Translations under genes and position numbers: made by a program
The notes under the pieces: generated by a model
Database searches by the model: none
What the model saw: only the letters and a program-made list of their open reading frames with translations
Told to the model about the DNA's origin: nothing
Shown: piece after piece, positions 44,386 through 52,853 of the stretch
Layout: each line of letters starts with the position of its first letter
Position numbering within the stretch: the stretch's first letter is position 1
Assembly: GCF_900104585.1 (NCBI RefSeq)
Contig: NZ_FNVX01000006.1
Location: 124,001-188,000 of the forward strand
DNA: 64,000 bases
DNA from: Bacteroides ihuae
GTDB lineage: Bacteria; Bacteroidota; Bacteroidia; Bacteroidales; Bacteroidaceae
Direction of reading: 5' to 3'

Positions 44386-44757
44386 TTAATTAGATGCAGA
44401 ATCTGAAGGTAATGTTGTAGCCGGAGCTGTTGCTTCTGCTTTAGGAGCAGCTGTTCCAGCAGGCAAATTATACGGGTTCGTAGTTTCTTCTTTCTGAGCT
44501 TGCTCCAATATAACATCTCCATCTCTGCTGGTAGTAGAAGGAAGGACGTAAGCGGATACAACACTTAATATTACTATAAAGGCAGCCAATCCCCAGGTCG
44601 CTTTCTCCAGAAAATCAGTGGTTTTGCGTACACCCATAATCTGATTGGATGAAGAGAAGCCTGAAGACAAACCTCCTCCCTTGGAATTCTGTATCAGTAC
44701 AATAAAGCACATCAATATGGCAGCAATAACCATTAAGATAACTAATAATAAATACAT
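44386..44757 (-). CDS. secG: Preprotein translocase subunit SecG
   Basis: 123 residues. Two membrane helices: YLLLVILMVIAAILMCFIVLIQ (2-23) and ATWGLAAFIVILSVVSAYVL (about 53-72), joined by the conserved SecG loop NSKGGGLSSGF. The C-terminal tail (75-123) is rich in alanine, threonine and proline (low complexity), as is common in Bacteroidetes SecG. It supports SecYEG-dependent export. Last gene of the leftward operon: sigma-54 activator, lptE, TPR protein, secG (4-bp gap to the TPR gene). Confidence 0.95.
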   Translation of the reverse strand: MYLLLVILMVIAAILMCFIVLIQNSKGGGLSSGFSSSNQIMGVRKTTDFLEKATWGLAAFIVILSVVSAYVLPSTTSRDGDVILEQAQKEETTNPYNLPAGTAAPKAEATAPATTLPSDSASN

Positions 44758-44761
44758 TTTG

Positions 44762-45532
44762 TTATTTTGATTTAGCGTTAATAATCAATTTTTCTAAGAA
44801 CCTAATCTGGTCTGCAAAGTAAGCATTTTTTTTTGGATATTTCAAGCTTAACTTTTCAATTATTTCCAGTGCTTTAGAATATCGATGCTGTTTAATATAT
44901 ATTTTAGCTAATGTCTCGGTAAAACAACTGTCATCTTCCTCATCTTGAGAAGCATCAAGCATTGGTAATTCCATCTCGCTTTCCTCTTTATCTAAAGGGG
45001 CAAGCCTTAAAGATGAAGTATTAACATTACTCATTTCTATAAAATCATCAATAAGTTCATGCCTACGCAATCTTGGCGTTTCAATCTCTGGTTCTTCAAT
45101 AGGCTGCAATACATCTTCTTCCTCGAGCAAACAGAGTGTATAATCCGTCGCATAATCAAAATCAGTATGTTGCTGGAGAGTCTCTTCGGGTATAGAAGAA
45201 AGAAAAGAATCAATAAGAGTAAGCGTACGATCCAGGCCAGGTTCATTCTCCAATTCATCAAGAAGATCCTTTTTCTTTTTAGAATTATGAAGAACATATT
45301 TATCCCCTTCTATCACATAGAAAAGAATCCGACGATCAGCAACATAAAGCGCAGCCTTTCGCAACTCTGCACCAAAAGTGATGTCATGGAGTAAATATAG
45401 ATTTTTAAGATAGAGAAGTCGCAGAGACTGAAAATAGGGATAACGAGCCAACAATGTACGCAGTTCATACAGAGTCTCTTTATTCAGTACATCAGGATGC
45501 TGGATCCATTCTTGTAAATTAGCTGATGTCAT
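44762..45532 (-). CDS. Tetratricopeptide-like protein between lptE and secG
   Basis: 256 residues, cytoplasmic, no signal peptide. An N-terminal helical region (1-90, LYELRTLLARYPYFQSLRLLYLKNLY), an acidic linker (about 130-200) and a C-terminal TPR unit (FTETLAKIYIKQHRYSKALEIIEKLSLKYPKKNAYF, about 206-241). I do not know its function. Its fixed place between lptE and secG suggests an envelope-assembly or regulatory role (inference). Gaps of 4 bp on both sides show it is within an operon. Confidence 0.85.
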   Translation of the reverse strand: MTSANLQEWIQHPDVLNKETLYELRTLLARYPYFQSLRLLYLKNLYLLHDITFGAELRKAALYVADRRILFYVIEGDKYVLHNSKKKKDLLDELENEPGLDRTLTLIDSFLSSIPEETLQQHTDFDYATDYTLCLLEEEDVLQPIEEPEIETPRLRRHELIDDFIEMSNVNTSSLRLAPLDKEESEMELPMLDASQDEEDDSCFTETLAKIYIKQHRYSKALEIIEKLSLKYPKKNAYFADQIRFLEKLIINAKSK

Positions 45533-45536
45533 TGTG

Positions 45537-46058
45537 TTACCAGTTAGCTACAGTTGCATTAAACACCTGGTCTGTAATATCTTTCACCATCTGATCAATC
45601 AATTCGTCTTGCACAGCTGTAAGCATCTGCTTTGAATCATATGTGCGGAAAGCCGTAAACTGCTGCTCAAAATCCTCTTCATGATTAGTGTTATTCACAT
45701 AACGCACATTAACCGTTATGGTAAGCTTAACTTCTGAAGAGTAACCGTCTGCCTTCACAGCCTGGTTATATTGATTATAGCCAGTAATTTCACCTTCTAT
45801 TGCCAAATCAGCATTCCGAGGTATCAATCTTAAACGAGTTTGCTGAACGTAAACATCCTTCAACTTTTCATTAAACTTTGTTGCCAACGGCGCATAGACA
45901 TAAGCCGCTTTTATAGGAAAATCAGCAATAGAAATGGTTTTTACTTTATTATAGTTAATGGAAGCCCCATTAAACTTATAAGAAATACTACACGAATTCA
46001 CCAACACCAGCAAAGAGACAAGTAAAGTTATTCGTGTTATCTTTTTAATCCAATCCAT
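45537..46058 (-). CDS. lptE: LptE family lipoprotein, LPS assembly
   Basis: 173 residues. The lipobox LVNSC (residues 19-23) follows a hydrophobic signal segment. The mature part SISYKFNGASINYNKVKTISIADFP and the later GEITGYNQ...VKLTITVNVRYVNN strands match Bacteroidetes LptE, the outer-membrane partner plugging LptD. Its start overlaps the end of the sigma-54 activator gene by 14 bp, so translation of the two is coupled. Confidence 0.88.
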   Translation of the reverse strand: MDWIKKITRITLLVSLLVLVNSCSISYKFNGASINYNKVKTISIADFPIKAAYVYAPLATKFNEKLKDVYVQQTRLRLIPRNADLAIEGEITGYNQYNQAVKADGYSSEVKLTITVNVRYVNNTNHEEDFEQQFTAFRTYDSKQMLTAVQDELIDQMVKDITDQVFNATVANW

Positions 46059-47280
46059 ATTCTTTTATTTTTCTATAAAGGGTACGCTCCGAAATATTCA
46101 AATCTTTAGCAGCATTCTTTCTCTTTCCATGATGTTTGTCAAGTGCCTTTCGTATCAACTCTTTTTCCAAATCATCGAGTGACAAAGATTCTTCAATATA
46201 TTCCTCCGTGTCTTGTATATCATCATCCTGCTGCTTTCCCAAAGGGTGCACTATATTAATAGTAGAGCCCGACTGAGGCGGAGTTACTACAGAAGGAGAG
46301 TAAAATGCAGTATTAGACGCAGGTACAGCATTAGATCCTGCTCCTCTTTCAGACATGATCTCATGAACAAGTCTTTTCAATTCAGTCACATCCTGACGCA
46401 TATCGAACAGAACTTGATAAAGAATCTCACGCTCACTATCAAACCCTTTACCAATCTTTACTCCAAGTAGTGCTGGTAAACGCTGTTCTTGTTGAGACGG
46501 CAGGTAGGTTTGCAAAATGCTTGCTGTTATTTCGCGGTTTGTTTCTATAATTGATATCTGCTCTGTGATATTCTTCAACTGCCGAACATTACCCGGCCAA
46601 GGATAAGATAGAAGACTATGGCGAGCGTCTTCGGTGAGTTGAATAGAAGGCATCCGGTATTTTTCAGCAAAATCTGAAGCAAACTTACGAAACAGTAGAA
46701 TAACATCTTCTCCCCTTTCACGTAAAGACGGAATCTGAATAGGAACCGTATTCAGACGATAATAAAGGTCTTCGCGAAAGCGTCCTTCTGAAATAGCCTT
46801 AGTCAGATTTACGTTTGTAGCAGCTACAATCCGCACATCCGTCTTTTGAACTTTAGAGGATCCTACCTTTAAAAATTCCCCACTTTCGAGTACTCGAAGC
46901 AATCGGGCTTGAGTAGGTAAAGGAAGTTCTCCAACTTCATCCAAAAAAATTGTGCCTCCATCAGCTTCACCGAAATATCCTTTCCGTTCACCAATAGCTC
47001 CGGTAAATGCACCTTTCTCATGCCCAAACAATTCAGAATCGATTGTGCCTTCAGGTATAGCGCCACAGTTAACAGCTATATATTGTCCATGTTTCCTTCG
47101 ACTAAATTGATGGATGATTTGCGGAAAACTTTCTTTTCCCACACCACTTTCGCCCGTAATGAGCACAGACAAATCGGTCGGTGCCACTTGAATGGCAACA
47201 TCTATCGCACGCATTAAAGACTCAGTATTACCTATAATACCAAACCTTAGCTTTACTTGTTGAATCTCCGCTTTTGTCAT
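46045..47280 (-). CDS. Sigma-54-dependent activator lacking a receiver domain
   Basis: 411 residues. The AAA+ sigma-54 interaction domain starts almost at the N-terminus: Walker A GESGVGKE (43-50), the sigma-54 contact loop GAFTGA (90-95), Walker B TIFLDE (110-115), ending near residue 250. A low-complexity linker (about 300-355) leads to a Fis-type helix-turn-helix (RKNAAKDLNISERTLYRKIKEYGLD, C-terminus). There is no receiver, GAF or PAS sensor domain, so control must be by abundance or partner protein. It heads the lptE-secG operon and has promoter boxes at 47299-47328. Confidence 0.93.
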   Translation of the reverse strand: MTKAEIQQVKLRFGIIGNTESLMRAIDVAIQVAPTDLSVLITGESGVGKESFPQIIHQFSRRKHGQYIAVNCGAIPEGTIDSELFGHEKGAFTGAIGERKGYFGEADGGTIFLDEVGELPLPTQARLLRVLESGEFLKVGSSKVQKTDVRIVAATNVNLTKAISEGRFREDLYYRLNTVPIQIPSLRERGEDVILLFRKFASDFAEKYRMPSIQLTEDARHSLLSYPWPGNVRQLKNITEQISIIETNREITASILQTYLPSQQEQRLPALLGVKIGKGFDSEREILYQVLFDMRQDVTELKRLVHEIMSERGAGSNAVPASNTAFYSPSVVTPPQSGSTINIVHPLGKQQDDDIQDTEEYIEESLSLDDLEKELIRKALDKHHGKRKNAAKDLNISERTLYRKIKEYGLD

Positions 47281-47298
47281 AAGATACTTAATCTATGA

Positions 47299-47328
47299 CA
47301 AAATTACAAAAAGCTTTCAATAGCACAA
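47299..47328 (-). promoter_or_regulatory. Promoter of the sigma-54 activator operon (TTG-N19-TAATTTTG)
   Basis: Minus strand: TTG (complement of 47326-47328), 19 bp, TAATTTTG (complement of 47299-47306), 19 bp before the ATG. It is a housekeeping-type promoter, not a GG-N10-GC sigma-54 site. Confidence 0.7.
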
Positions 47329-47359
47329 TAGGAAAGCTGATATATTAGGCAAAGAATAC

Positions 47360-47367
47360 TACCTTTG
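47360..47367 (+). promoter_or_regulatory. Putative -7 box for the LTA-synthase-like gene
   Basis: TACCTTTG, exact consensus, 36 bp before ATG 47403. Confidence 0.55.
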
Positions 47368-47402
47368 CAGAAAATTAGCAAGAAACTCAATTCGCTGAAG
47401 AC

Positions 47403-49232
47403 ATGAAAAAACAACTCTGGATATTTACAAAAACTTATTTGCTCTTTGTCTCTATTTTTATTCTGCAGAAGCCTTTGTTTATGCTCTATTATCACAATTT
47501 ATTTCAAGATTCAAAGCTTAGTGATTATTTGAATGTGATATACCATGGGCTTCCTCTTGATCTATCAATGGCGGGTTATCTCTCTGTCATTCCGGCAATC
47601 ATCCAAATCATTTCATTCTGGGTTTCAACCAACCCTATTTCAGTGATCCTTAAGATGTATTATGCTATTGTTGCTTTCCTCCTATCAATAGTCTTCATCT
47701 GTGATCTTGCGTTATATAGTTACTGGGGATTCAGACTCGACTCGACTCCTCTATTCTACTTTTTTTCATCTCCTAAAGATGCTCTAGCCAGTGCCAGCAT
47801 TGGACTTATCATACTACTCACTATTAGCCTACTCATACTTTGCTTAGCGGTATATTTTCTTCTGACTAAAACCTTAATACAAAAAAAGAAAGATACTCAA
47901 ATGCCCAAACATCGATTTGCTATTTCAGGAGTAATGATTATCATGGTCGGGCTACTCTTTATCCCCATTCGCGGAGGCTTCACCGTTTCGACAATGAACA
48001 TAAGCACAGCCTATTTTAGCAACAAAATGCTACTAAACCATGCTGCTATCAATCCTCTATTCAACCTCATGGAATCTATCAGCCGTGAAACAAACTTTAA
48101 AGAGCAGTATCGCTTTATGGACGAGAAGAAAGCTAATGCTGAATTCGCTCAGTTGACAGATAAACCAATAACAGATAGTATCCCAGAACTTTTCACAAAA
48201 AAACGTCCCAATATCATTTTTGTAGTACTCGAAAGTTTTATGTCTAAAACCATGGAATCATTAGGAGGTTTGCCCAATGTTGCTGTGAATATGGATAAAT
48301 TTGGCTCTGAAGGCATCTTATTCACTCATTTCTATGCAAACAGTTTCAGAACAGATCGTGGACTCGTTTCCATTTTAAGCGGATATCCGGCACAGCCCAC
48401 GACTAGCATCATGAAATATCCACGCAAAACCCAATCTCTTCCTTCTATTCCTAAATCATTAAAAGAAGCAGGATATAATCTACAATATTATTATGGTGGA
48501 GATGCTGACTTCACTAATATGCGTTCATACCTCATTTCAATGGGTATTAGTAACATTATTTCTGATAAAGATTTTCCATTGAAAGACCGACTCAGCAAAT
48601 GGGGAGCACATGACCATATTGTCTTTAACCGTATGATTTCCGATTTAAGAGGAAAACAGCAAGAACCTTTCATGAAGATTTTGCAGACATCGAGCAGCCA
48701 CGAGCCTTACGATGTCCCATTTCATCGATTATCTCATCCATACCTCAACTCAGTAGCTTATGCTGACAGCTGCTTGGGTAGCTTCATTGAGCAATTCAAA
48801 CAAACAGAATGGTGGAACAATAGTATTGTAATTCTTGTACCTGACCATGCCAGAAGATACCCTGATGATCTTAGTGATTTCTCAGTGAATAGGTATAAGA
48901 TACCACTGATTATTATCGGAGGTGCCGTCAAATCAGCAATGCACATAGAGGCTTATGCATCACAAATGGATATCGCAGCAACTTTGCTAAACCAAGTAGA
49001 TTTGCCACACAAGGAGTTTTCTTTCAGTAAAAACATCCTAAACTCCGCTTCTCCTCATTTTGCCTATTTTGCTTTTCCAAATGCATTTGGGATGCTTACT
49101 CCAGAGAACGAAATGGTGTTCAATTGTGAATCGGGGAAAGCAATAACTGATACGGGAAAAATGCCAGGGAAAAACTTAATTAAAGGAAAAGCTTTCTTAC
49201 AAAAACTGTATGATGATTTGTCCAAACGCTAA
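47403..49232 (+). CDS. LTA synthase family protein (membrane sulfatase-like)
   Basis: 609 residues. Five N-terminal membrane helices (1-200) are followed by an extracytoplasmic sulfatase-type domain (about 260-600). Metal and nucleophile residues: E in NIIFVVLESFMS, the threonine in NSFRTDRGLVSILSGYP (the LTA-synthase nucleophile position), and the VPDHARRYP block. In Gram-negative species such proteins transfer phosphoglycerol or phosphoethanolamine groups to envelope glycans or lipids; the acceptor here is unknown. Single gene, convergent with pdxA with a shared terminator at 49325-49377. Confidence 0.92.
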   Translation: MKKQLWIFTKTYLLFVSIFILQKPLFMLYYHNLFQDSKLSDYLNVIYHGLPLDLSMAGYLSVIPAIIQIISFWVSTNPISVILKMYYAIVAFLLSIVFICDLALYSYWGFRLDSTPLFYFFSSPKDALASASIGLIILLTISLLILCLAVYFLLTKTLIQKKKDTQMPKHRFAISGVMIIMVGLLFIPIRGGFTVSTMNISTAYFSNKMLLNHAAINPLFNLMESISRETNFKEQYRFMDEKKANAEFAQLTDKPITDSIPELFTKKRPNIIFVVLESFMSKTMESLGGLPNVAVNMDKFGSEGILFTHFYANSFRTDRGLVSILSGYPAQPTTSIMKYPRKTQSLPSIPKSLKEAGYNLQYYYGGDADFTNMRSYLISMGISNIISDKDFPLKDRLSKWGAHDHIVFNRMISDLRGKQQEPFMKILQTSSSHEPYDVPFHRLSHPYLNSVAYADSCLGSFIEQFKQTEWWNNSIVILVPDHARRYPDDLSDFSVNRYKIPLIIIGGAVKSAMHIEAYASQMDIAATLLNQVDLPHKEFSFSKNILNSASPHFAYFAFPNAFGMLTPENEMVFNCESGKAITDTGKMPGKNLIKGKAFLQKLYDDLSKR

Positions 49233-49324
49233 TGGAGAAAATTCGGGAGTAACAGAGATATACTTCAAAACTAGGCATACTAGCCACACTTTGATGTAAC
49301 AATCTGCATACTATATATTAAACA

Positions 49325-49377
49325 AAATGGCCTAAACGTGTGTATACTGAATTAGTATACTCACATTTAGGCCATTT
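49325..49377. terminator. Bidirectional terminator
   Basis: Arms 49325-49347 and 49355-49377 (23 nt, two mismatches) around AAATGGCCTAAA, with T's on the plus-strand side and A/T-rich flanks on the other. It lies between convergent genes. Confidence 0.8.
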
Positions 49378-49449
49378 CTTTAACGGATATACCCGCATGT
49401 CCCAAGTGTAGAGAAGAAAATCTTATGCTCTCAGAATATCAAAAAGCAA

Positions 49450-50553
49450 TCAAATATCATCAATGGTATCCAGCTTGAGTTTATCACTGTCGTCTCTTTT
49501 TTCGTAGTACTGCTTCCTCAGAGGATTTACACGAGCTGCTTTATCTCTCTTTCGATTACGAAAAACATCAATCGCCACGTACACTGCTTGACGGAAAGAA
49601 TCTTCACTGGCTACTCCTTGACCTGCTATATCATAAGCCGTCCCATGAGCTGGAGACGTACGGATTACTGGCAATCCAGCCGTATAATTAACCCCCTCGT
49701 CCATGGCAAGTGCCTTAAAAGGAGCCAATCCTTGATCATGATACATGGCTAATATACCGTCAAAATGAGTATAATTTCCTGAGCCCATAAATCCATCCGC
49801 CGCGTAAGGTCCATAACAAATAATGCCTTGGGCAACCATCTCTTGTAAAGCCGGAGAAATAATCTCCTGCTCCTCTTTACCTAGCAAACCGTCGTCTCCG
49901 GCATGAGGGTTTAGAGAGAGGACGGCTATACGAGGGCTGCCGATACTAAAATCCTGTTTCAAAGAACGATTGAAAATCATCAGTTTCTCCTTGATAAGTT
50001 CTTTAGTAATTGTCGCTGCTATTTGGCTAACCGGAATGTGTCCGGTTACTAAAGCTACACGAAAATCATCTTTCATCAAGATCATTAAAGACTTTTCTCC
50101 ATTTCCTAATTTTTCCTCAATATATTCCGTGTGTCCAGGGAAAGAAAAGCTCTCGGATTGAATAGTATGTTTATTTATTGGTGCAGTAACAATTACGTCA
50201 ATCAACCCTTTTTTATATTCCTCTATGGCCTTTTCTAAAGCACTTAGAGCAGCTTTTCCTGCTTCTTGATCAGGCTTTGAGAACTCTACTTTCACTTCAT
50301 CATCAGAGCAATTAACCACACTCAACTTATTATGCCCAGCTTCCGAAGCCGAATTTACAATACTAAAACTGACCGTTAGATCAAGTGCTTTACGGTGATA
50401 TGACGCTACTTTAGGGGAGCCATAAATGATAGGAGTGCACAATTCTAACATCACAGGATCTGCAAATGTCTTTAATATCACTTCATAACCAATCCCATTA
50501 ATGTCACCCTGAGTGATTCCTATCTTTATTTTATCATCTTCCATTTTAGTCAA
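49450..50553 (-). CDS. pdxA: 4-hydroxythreonine-4-phosphate dehydrogenase PdxA
   Basis: 367 residues. The start KIGITQGDINGIGYEV, the substrate and metal block VTAPINKHTIQSESFSFPGHTEY and the LAMYHDQGLAPFKALAM block (metal-binding histidines) are all present, with the final RTSPAHGTAYDIAGQG. It oxidises 4-phosphohydroxy-L-threonine in pyridoxal phosphate synthesis. Linked leftward with DUF4837 (16 bp gap) and rlmN. Confidence 0.95.
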   Translation of the reverse strand: MTKMEDDKIKIGITQGDINGIGYEVILKTFADPVMLELCTPIIYGSPKVASYHRKALDLTVSFSIVNSASEAGHNKLSVVNCSDDEVKVEFSKPDQEAGKAALSALEKAIEEYKKGLIDVIVTAPINKHTIQSESFSFPGHTEYIEEKLGNGEKSLMILMKDDFRVALVTGHIPVSQIAATITKELIKEKLMIFNRSLKQDFSIGSPRIAVLSLNPHAGDDGLLGKEEQEIISPALQEMVAQGIICYGPYAADGFMGSGNYTHFDGILAMYHDQGLAPFKALAMDEGVNYTAGLPVIRTSPAHGTAYDIAGQGVASEDSFRQAVYVAIDVFRNRKRDKAARVNPLRKQYYEKRDDSDKLKLDTIDDI

Positions 50554-50569
50554 TTAATTATAAGCATTA

Positions 50570-51607
50570 TTATTTCTTAGATACATCAAGAGGAATTTCT
50601 CCTTGCTTCTTTTCGTCAGGCAATTTCAAGGTATAAAGCGATGCTTCCAACAAGCGTACCAAATTTCGTTTGAGCTTATCAGGGGAATAAATAAAGATTT
50701 CCGCCACTATTATTCGCTGATTGGCTTTATCTAAGCGTACATGAGAAACAAATGGTCCTCCCATAAAATCATTCTTAACTCGCCACAGTCCACGAACTTC
50801 TTGCGTATAATCACCATGTATCCCAATAGCTCTAACCGACACCATCGAAGAATCGGTCATCATATACATTCCCTCTTTTGACCCCGGAATATTTACTTTC
50901 ATAACGGAATCACGTTTATGGATGAAATATTCTTTTGTAAAAGTTGTTTTATCGGTATATGGATAAGAATAAATCACGAAGTTTTGATCAGCCGTCGCTG
51001 TATTAGTAGAGGCCCAAAAAAAGTTCTTTCCTTCTTTAGAACCGGCTAACTCAGCTGGTAGCCAGATACTACAATCAAACAGGCTAGCAACCTTTGTCGC
51101 AATATAATCATTATGTTTTTTCTCCAAAGCGGCAATTTGTCTATTCATTTCAGCACGTGTAAAGAAATCAACAATTACCTCCTTATTATCATTTACAAAT
51201 TTCTCAAACGCCTCTTCATTGGGCGCCTGAATAGTCAAAATAATCTGAGGAGAAGCATATACGTCTTTAGAATATTTAAACTTAGCCTGAGTATAAACAT
51301 CTTTTTGAATATCAACAATAATGATGTTACGTATTAATTTTAATGTTGTATCATAATTATCAGGAGAAGTATACATAATTTTAAAAGAGCGTTCAGACTG
51401 AGGTAACCCGGGTACATCTGTATCTAAAACATGATACAAAGATCTGCCAGCAGGGCGCTCCCATAAATTATGGTCAACAACAACCAGAAGTTCATACGGA
51501 CGCCCACTTGATGTTGGAGTGAAAACACCTTTTTTACCACCACAAGAAAAAAAGCAGAGTGCTGCAAGAAGCACACCTAAATATAACAAAGACTTTCCCA
51601 TATTCAT
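50570..51607 (-). CDS. DUF4837 family lipoprotein
   Basis: 345 residues from ATG 51607. The frame is open to 51670, but a -7 box at 51625-51632 lies in that extension and the lipoprotein signal (MNMGKSLLYLGVLLAALCFFSC, cysteine at residue 22) starts here. The mature part PTSSGRPYELLVVVDHNLWERPAG and the central FDCSIWLPAELAGSKEGKNFFWAS match DUF4837, a Bacteroidetes family of unknown function; the last third includes EIFIYSPDKLKRNLVRLLEASLYTL. It is anchored to an envelope membrane. Confidence 0.85.
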   Translation of the reverse strand: MNMGKSLLYLGVLLAALCFFSCGGKKGVFTPTSSGRPYELLVVVDHNLWERPAGRSLYHVLDTDVPGLPQSERSFKIMYTSPDNYDTTLKLIRNIIIVDIQKDVYTQAKFKYSKDVYASPQIILTIQAPNEEAFEKFVNDNKEVIVDFFTRAEMNRQIAALEKKHNDYIATKVASLFDCSIWLPAELAGSKEGKNFFWASTNTATADQNFVIYSYPYTDKTTFTKEYFIHKRDSVMKVNIPGSKEGMYMMTDSSMVSVRAIGIHGDYTQEVRGLWRVKNDFMGGPFVSHVRLDKANQRIIVAEIFIYSPDKLKRNLVRLLEASLYTLKLPDEKKQGEIPLDVSKK

Positions 51608-51624
51608 AGATTTACAACGTTTCA

Positions 51625-51632
51625 CAAAACTA
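51625..51632 (-). promoter_or_regulatory. Putative -7 box for DUF4837/pdxA
   Basis: Minus-strand TAGTTTTG, exact TAnnTTTG match, 18 bp before ATG 51607. Confidence 0.5.
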
Positions 51633-51676
51633 CGGAAATCCCGTAAAATATAATTATAATAGCCTAACAAATAATG

Positions 51677-52711
51677 TTAATCTTCTTTTAATGAGTCCTG
51701 TTTTAGTGTGGAAAGCATGCCACATGCAGCAAAAATATCTTCTCCTCTAGAAGCTCTTATGGTTGAAAATAAGCCATGAGAAGTCAGATAATCACGAAAA
51801 GTGACCATCGTTTCCATCTCTGAACCAGTAAGATCTACCCCAGGAATAGCATGAAAACGAATGAGATTAACTCTACAGTCAATCCCTCTCAGTATTTTAA
51901 GCAACTCCTTTGCATAGATTAGAGAATCGTTGACATCCTTAAAAACTATATACTCAAACGATAACCGACGTTGCTTACTGAAATCATAATTTCTGAGTAA
52001 GTCAGTCATTTCAGTAATAGAATAAGCTTTCTCTGCAGGCATTAAGCTAGCTCTCTGAGAAGGGAAAGGGGAATGAATGCTGATAGCCAGATGGCAGTCA
52101 CTTTCTTCGATAAATCTTTTAAATGATTTGCGAACTCCTACTGTAGAAACAGTAATTCTTTTTGGACTCCATCCATAACCATATGAAGCGGTCAAAACTT
52201 CTAAAGTTTTCAATACTTCATCAAAGTTATTGAGTGGTTCACCCATCCCCATGAAAACAATGTTCGTTAATTGATCACGTTCTGGTAACGAACGGATTTG
52301 GTTAAGTATCTGATTTGCTGATAAATTAGCCGAGAAGCCTTGTTTTCCTGTCATGCAAAACTTACAACTCATCTTACATCCTACTTGAGAAGAGACACAA
52401 AGAGTACCTCGATCATCATCAGGAATATATACCGACTCAACAAAGTAATTCGGATTTATCTTATACAAATATTTTATAGTGCCATCAATTGATTTTATTG
52501 CATCCACAGGTGCCGAGATTCCTAATTCATATTCTTCTTTAAGCAACTCTCGCTGCTTAAGAGATAAGTTAGTCATTTCATCAATCGAAGTAATCTGCTT
52601 ATCATATAACCAAGAAGCAATCTGCTTTGCGGTAAATCCAGGCATGCCAAGATTTTTAACTAAGGCCTGCAACTCAGTCAAGGTTAAACCAAAGAGAGAG
52701 TATTTGTTCAT
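51677..52711 (-). CDS. rlmN: 23S rRNA (adenine-2503-C2)-methyltransferase RlmN
   Basis: 344 residues from ATG 52711; a TTG at 52726 is less likely because the -7 box at 52739-52746 places the transcript start between them. Radical SAM cluster cysteines C112, C116 and C119 (CKMSCKFC), SAM motif GMGEPLNN, and the methyl-carrier cysteine C330 in EDIFAACGML. It methylates A2503 of 23S rRNA and A37 of some tRNAs, with two SAM molecules per turnover. Followed leftward by DUF4837 and pdxA. Confidence 0.96.
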   Translation of the reverse strand: MNKYSLFGLTLTELQALVKNLGMPGFTAKQIASWLYDKQITSIDEMTNLSLKQRELLKEEYELGISAPVDAIKSIDGTIKYLYKINPNYFVESVYIPDDDRGTLCVSSQVGCKMSCKFCMTGKQGFSANLSANQILNQIRSLPERDQLTNIVFMGMGEPLNNFDEVLKTLEVLTASYGYGWSPKRITVSTVGVRKSFKRFIEESDCHLAISIHSPFPSQRASLMPAEKAYSITEMTDLLRNYDFSKQRRLSFEYIVFKDVNDSLIYAKELLKILRGIDCRVNLIRFHAIPGVDLTGSEMETMVTFRDYLTSHGLFSTIRASRGEDIFAACGMLSTLKQDSLKED

Positions 52712-52738
52712 ATTAAAATATATCAATGTTTATTAATG

Positions 52739-52746
52739 CAAAAGTA
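52739..52746 (-). promoter_or_regulatory. -7 box of rlmN
   Basis: Minus-strand TACTTTTG, exact consensus, 27 bp before ATG 52711. It lies about 110 bp downstream of the group II intron's 3' end, so the intron did not separate it from the gene. Confidence 0.65.
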
Positions 52747-52853
52747 GAGAATAAAAATCAATTATAAAGCATTCAAAGCAGAAAACATAATTATGCTTCC
52801 TTCTGCGAGGAAATAGAGGACCGATACCATCTCGGAATGCCATGCACAACATA

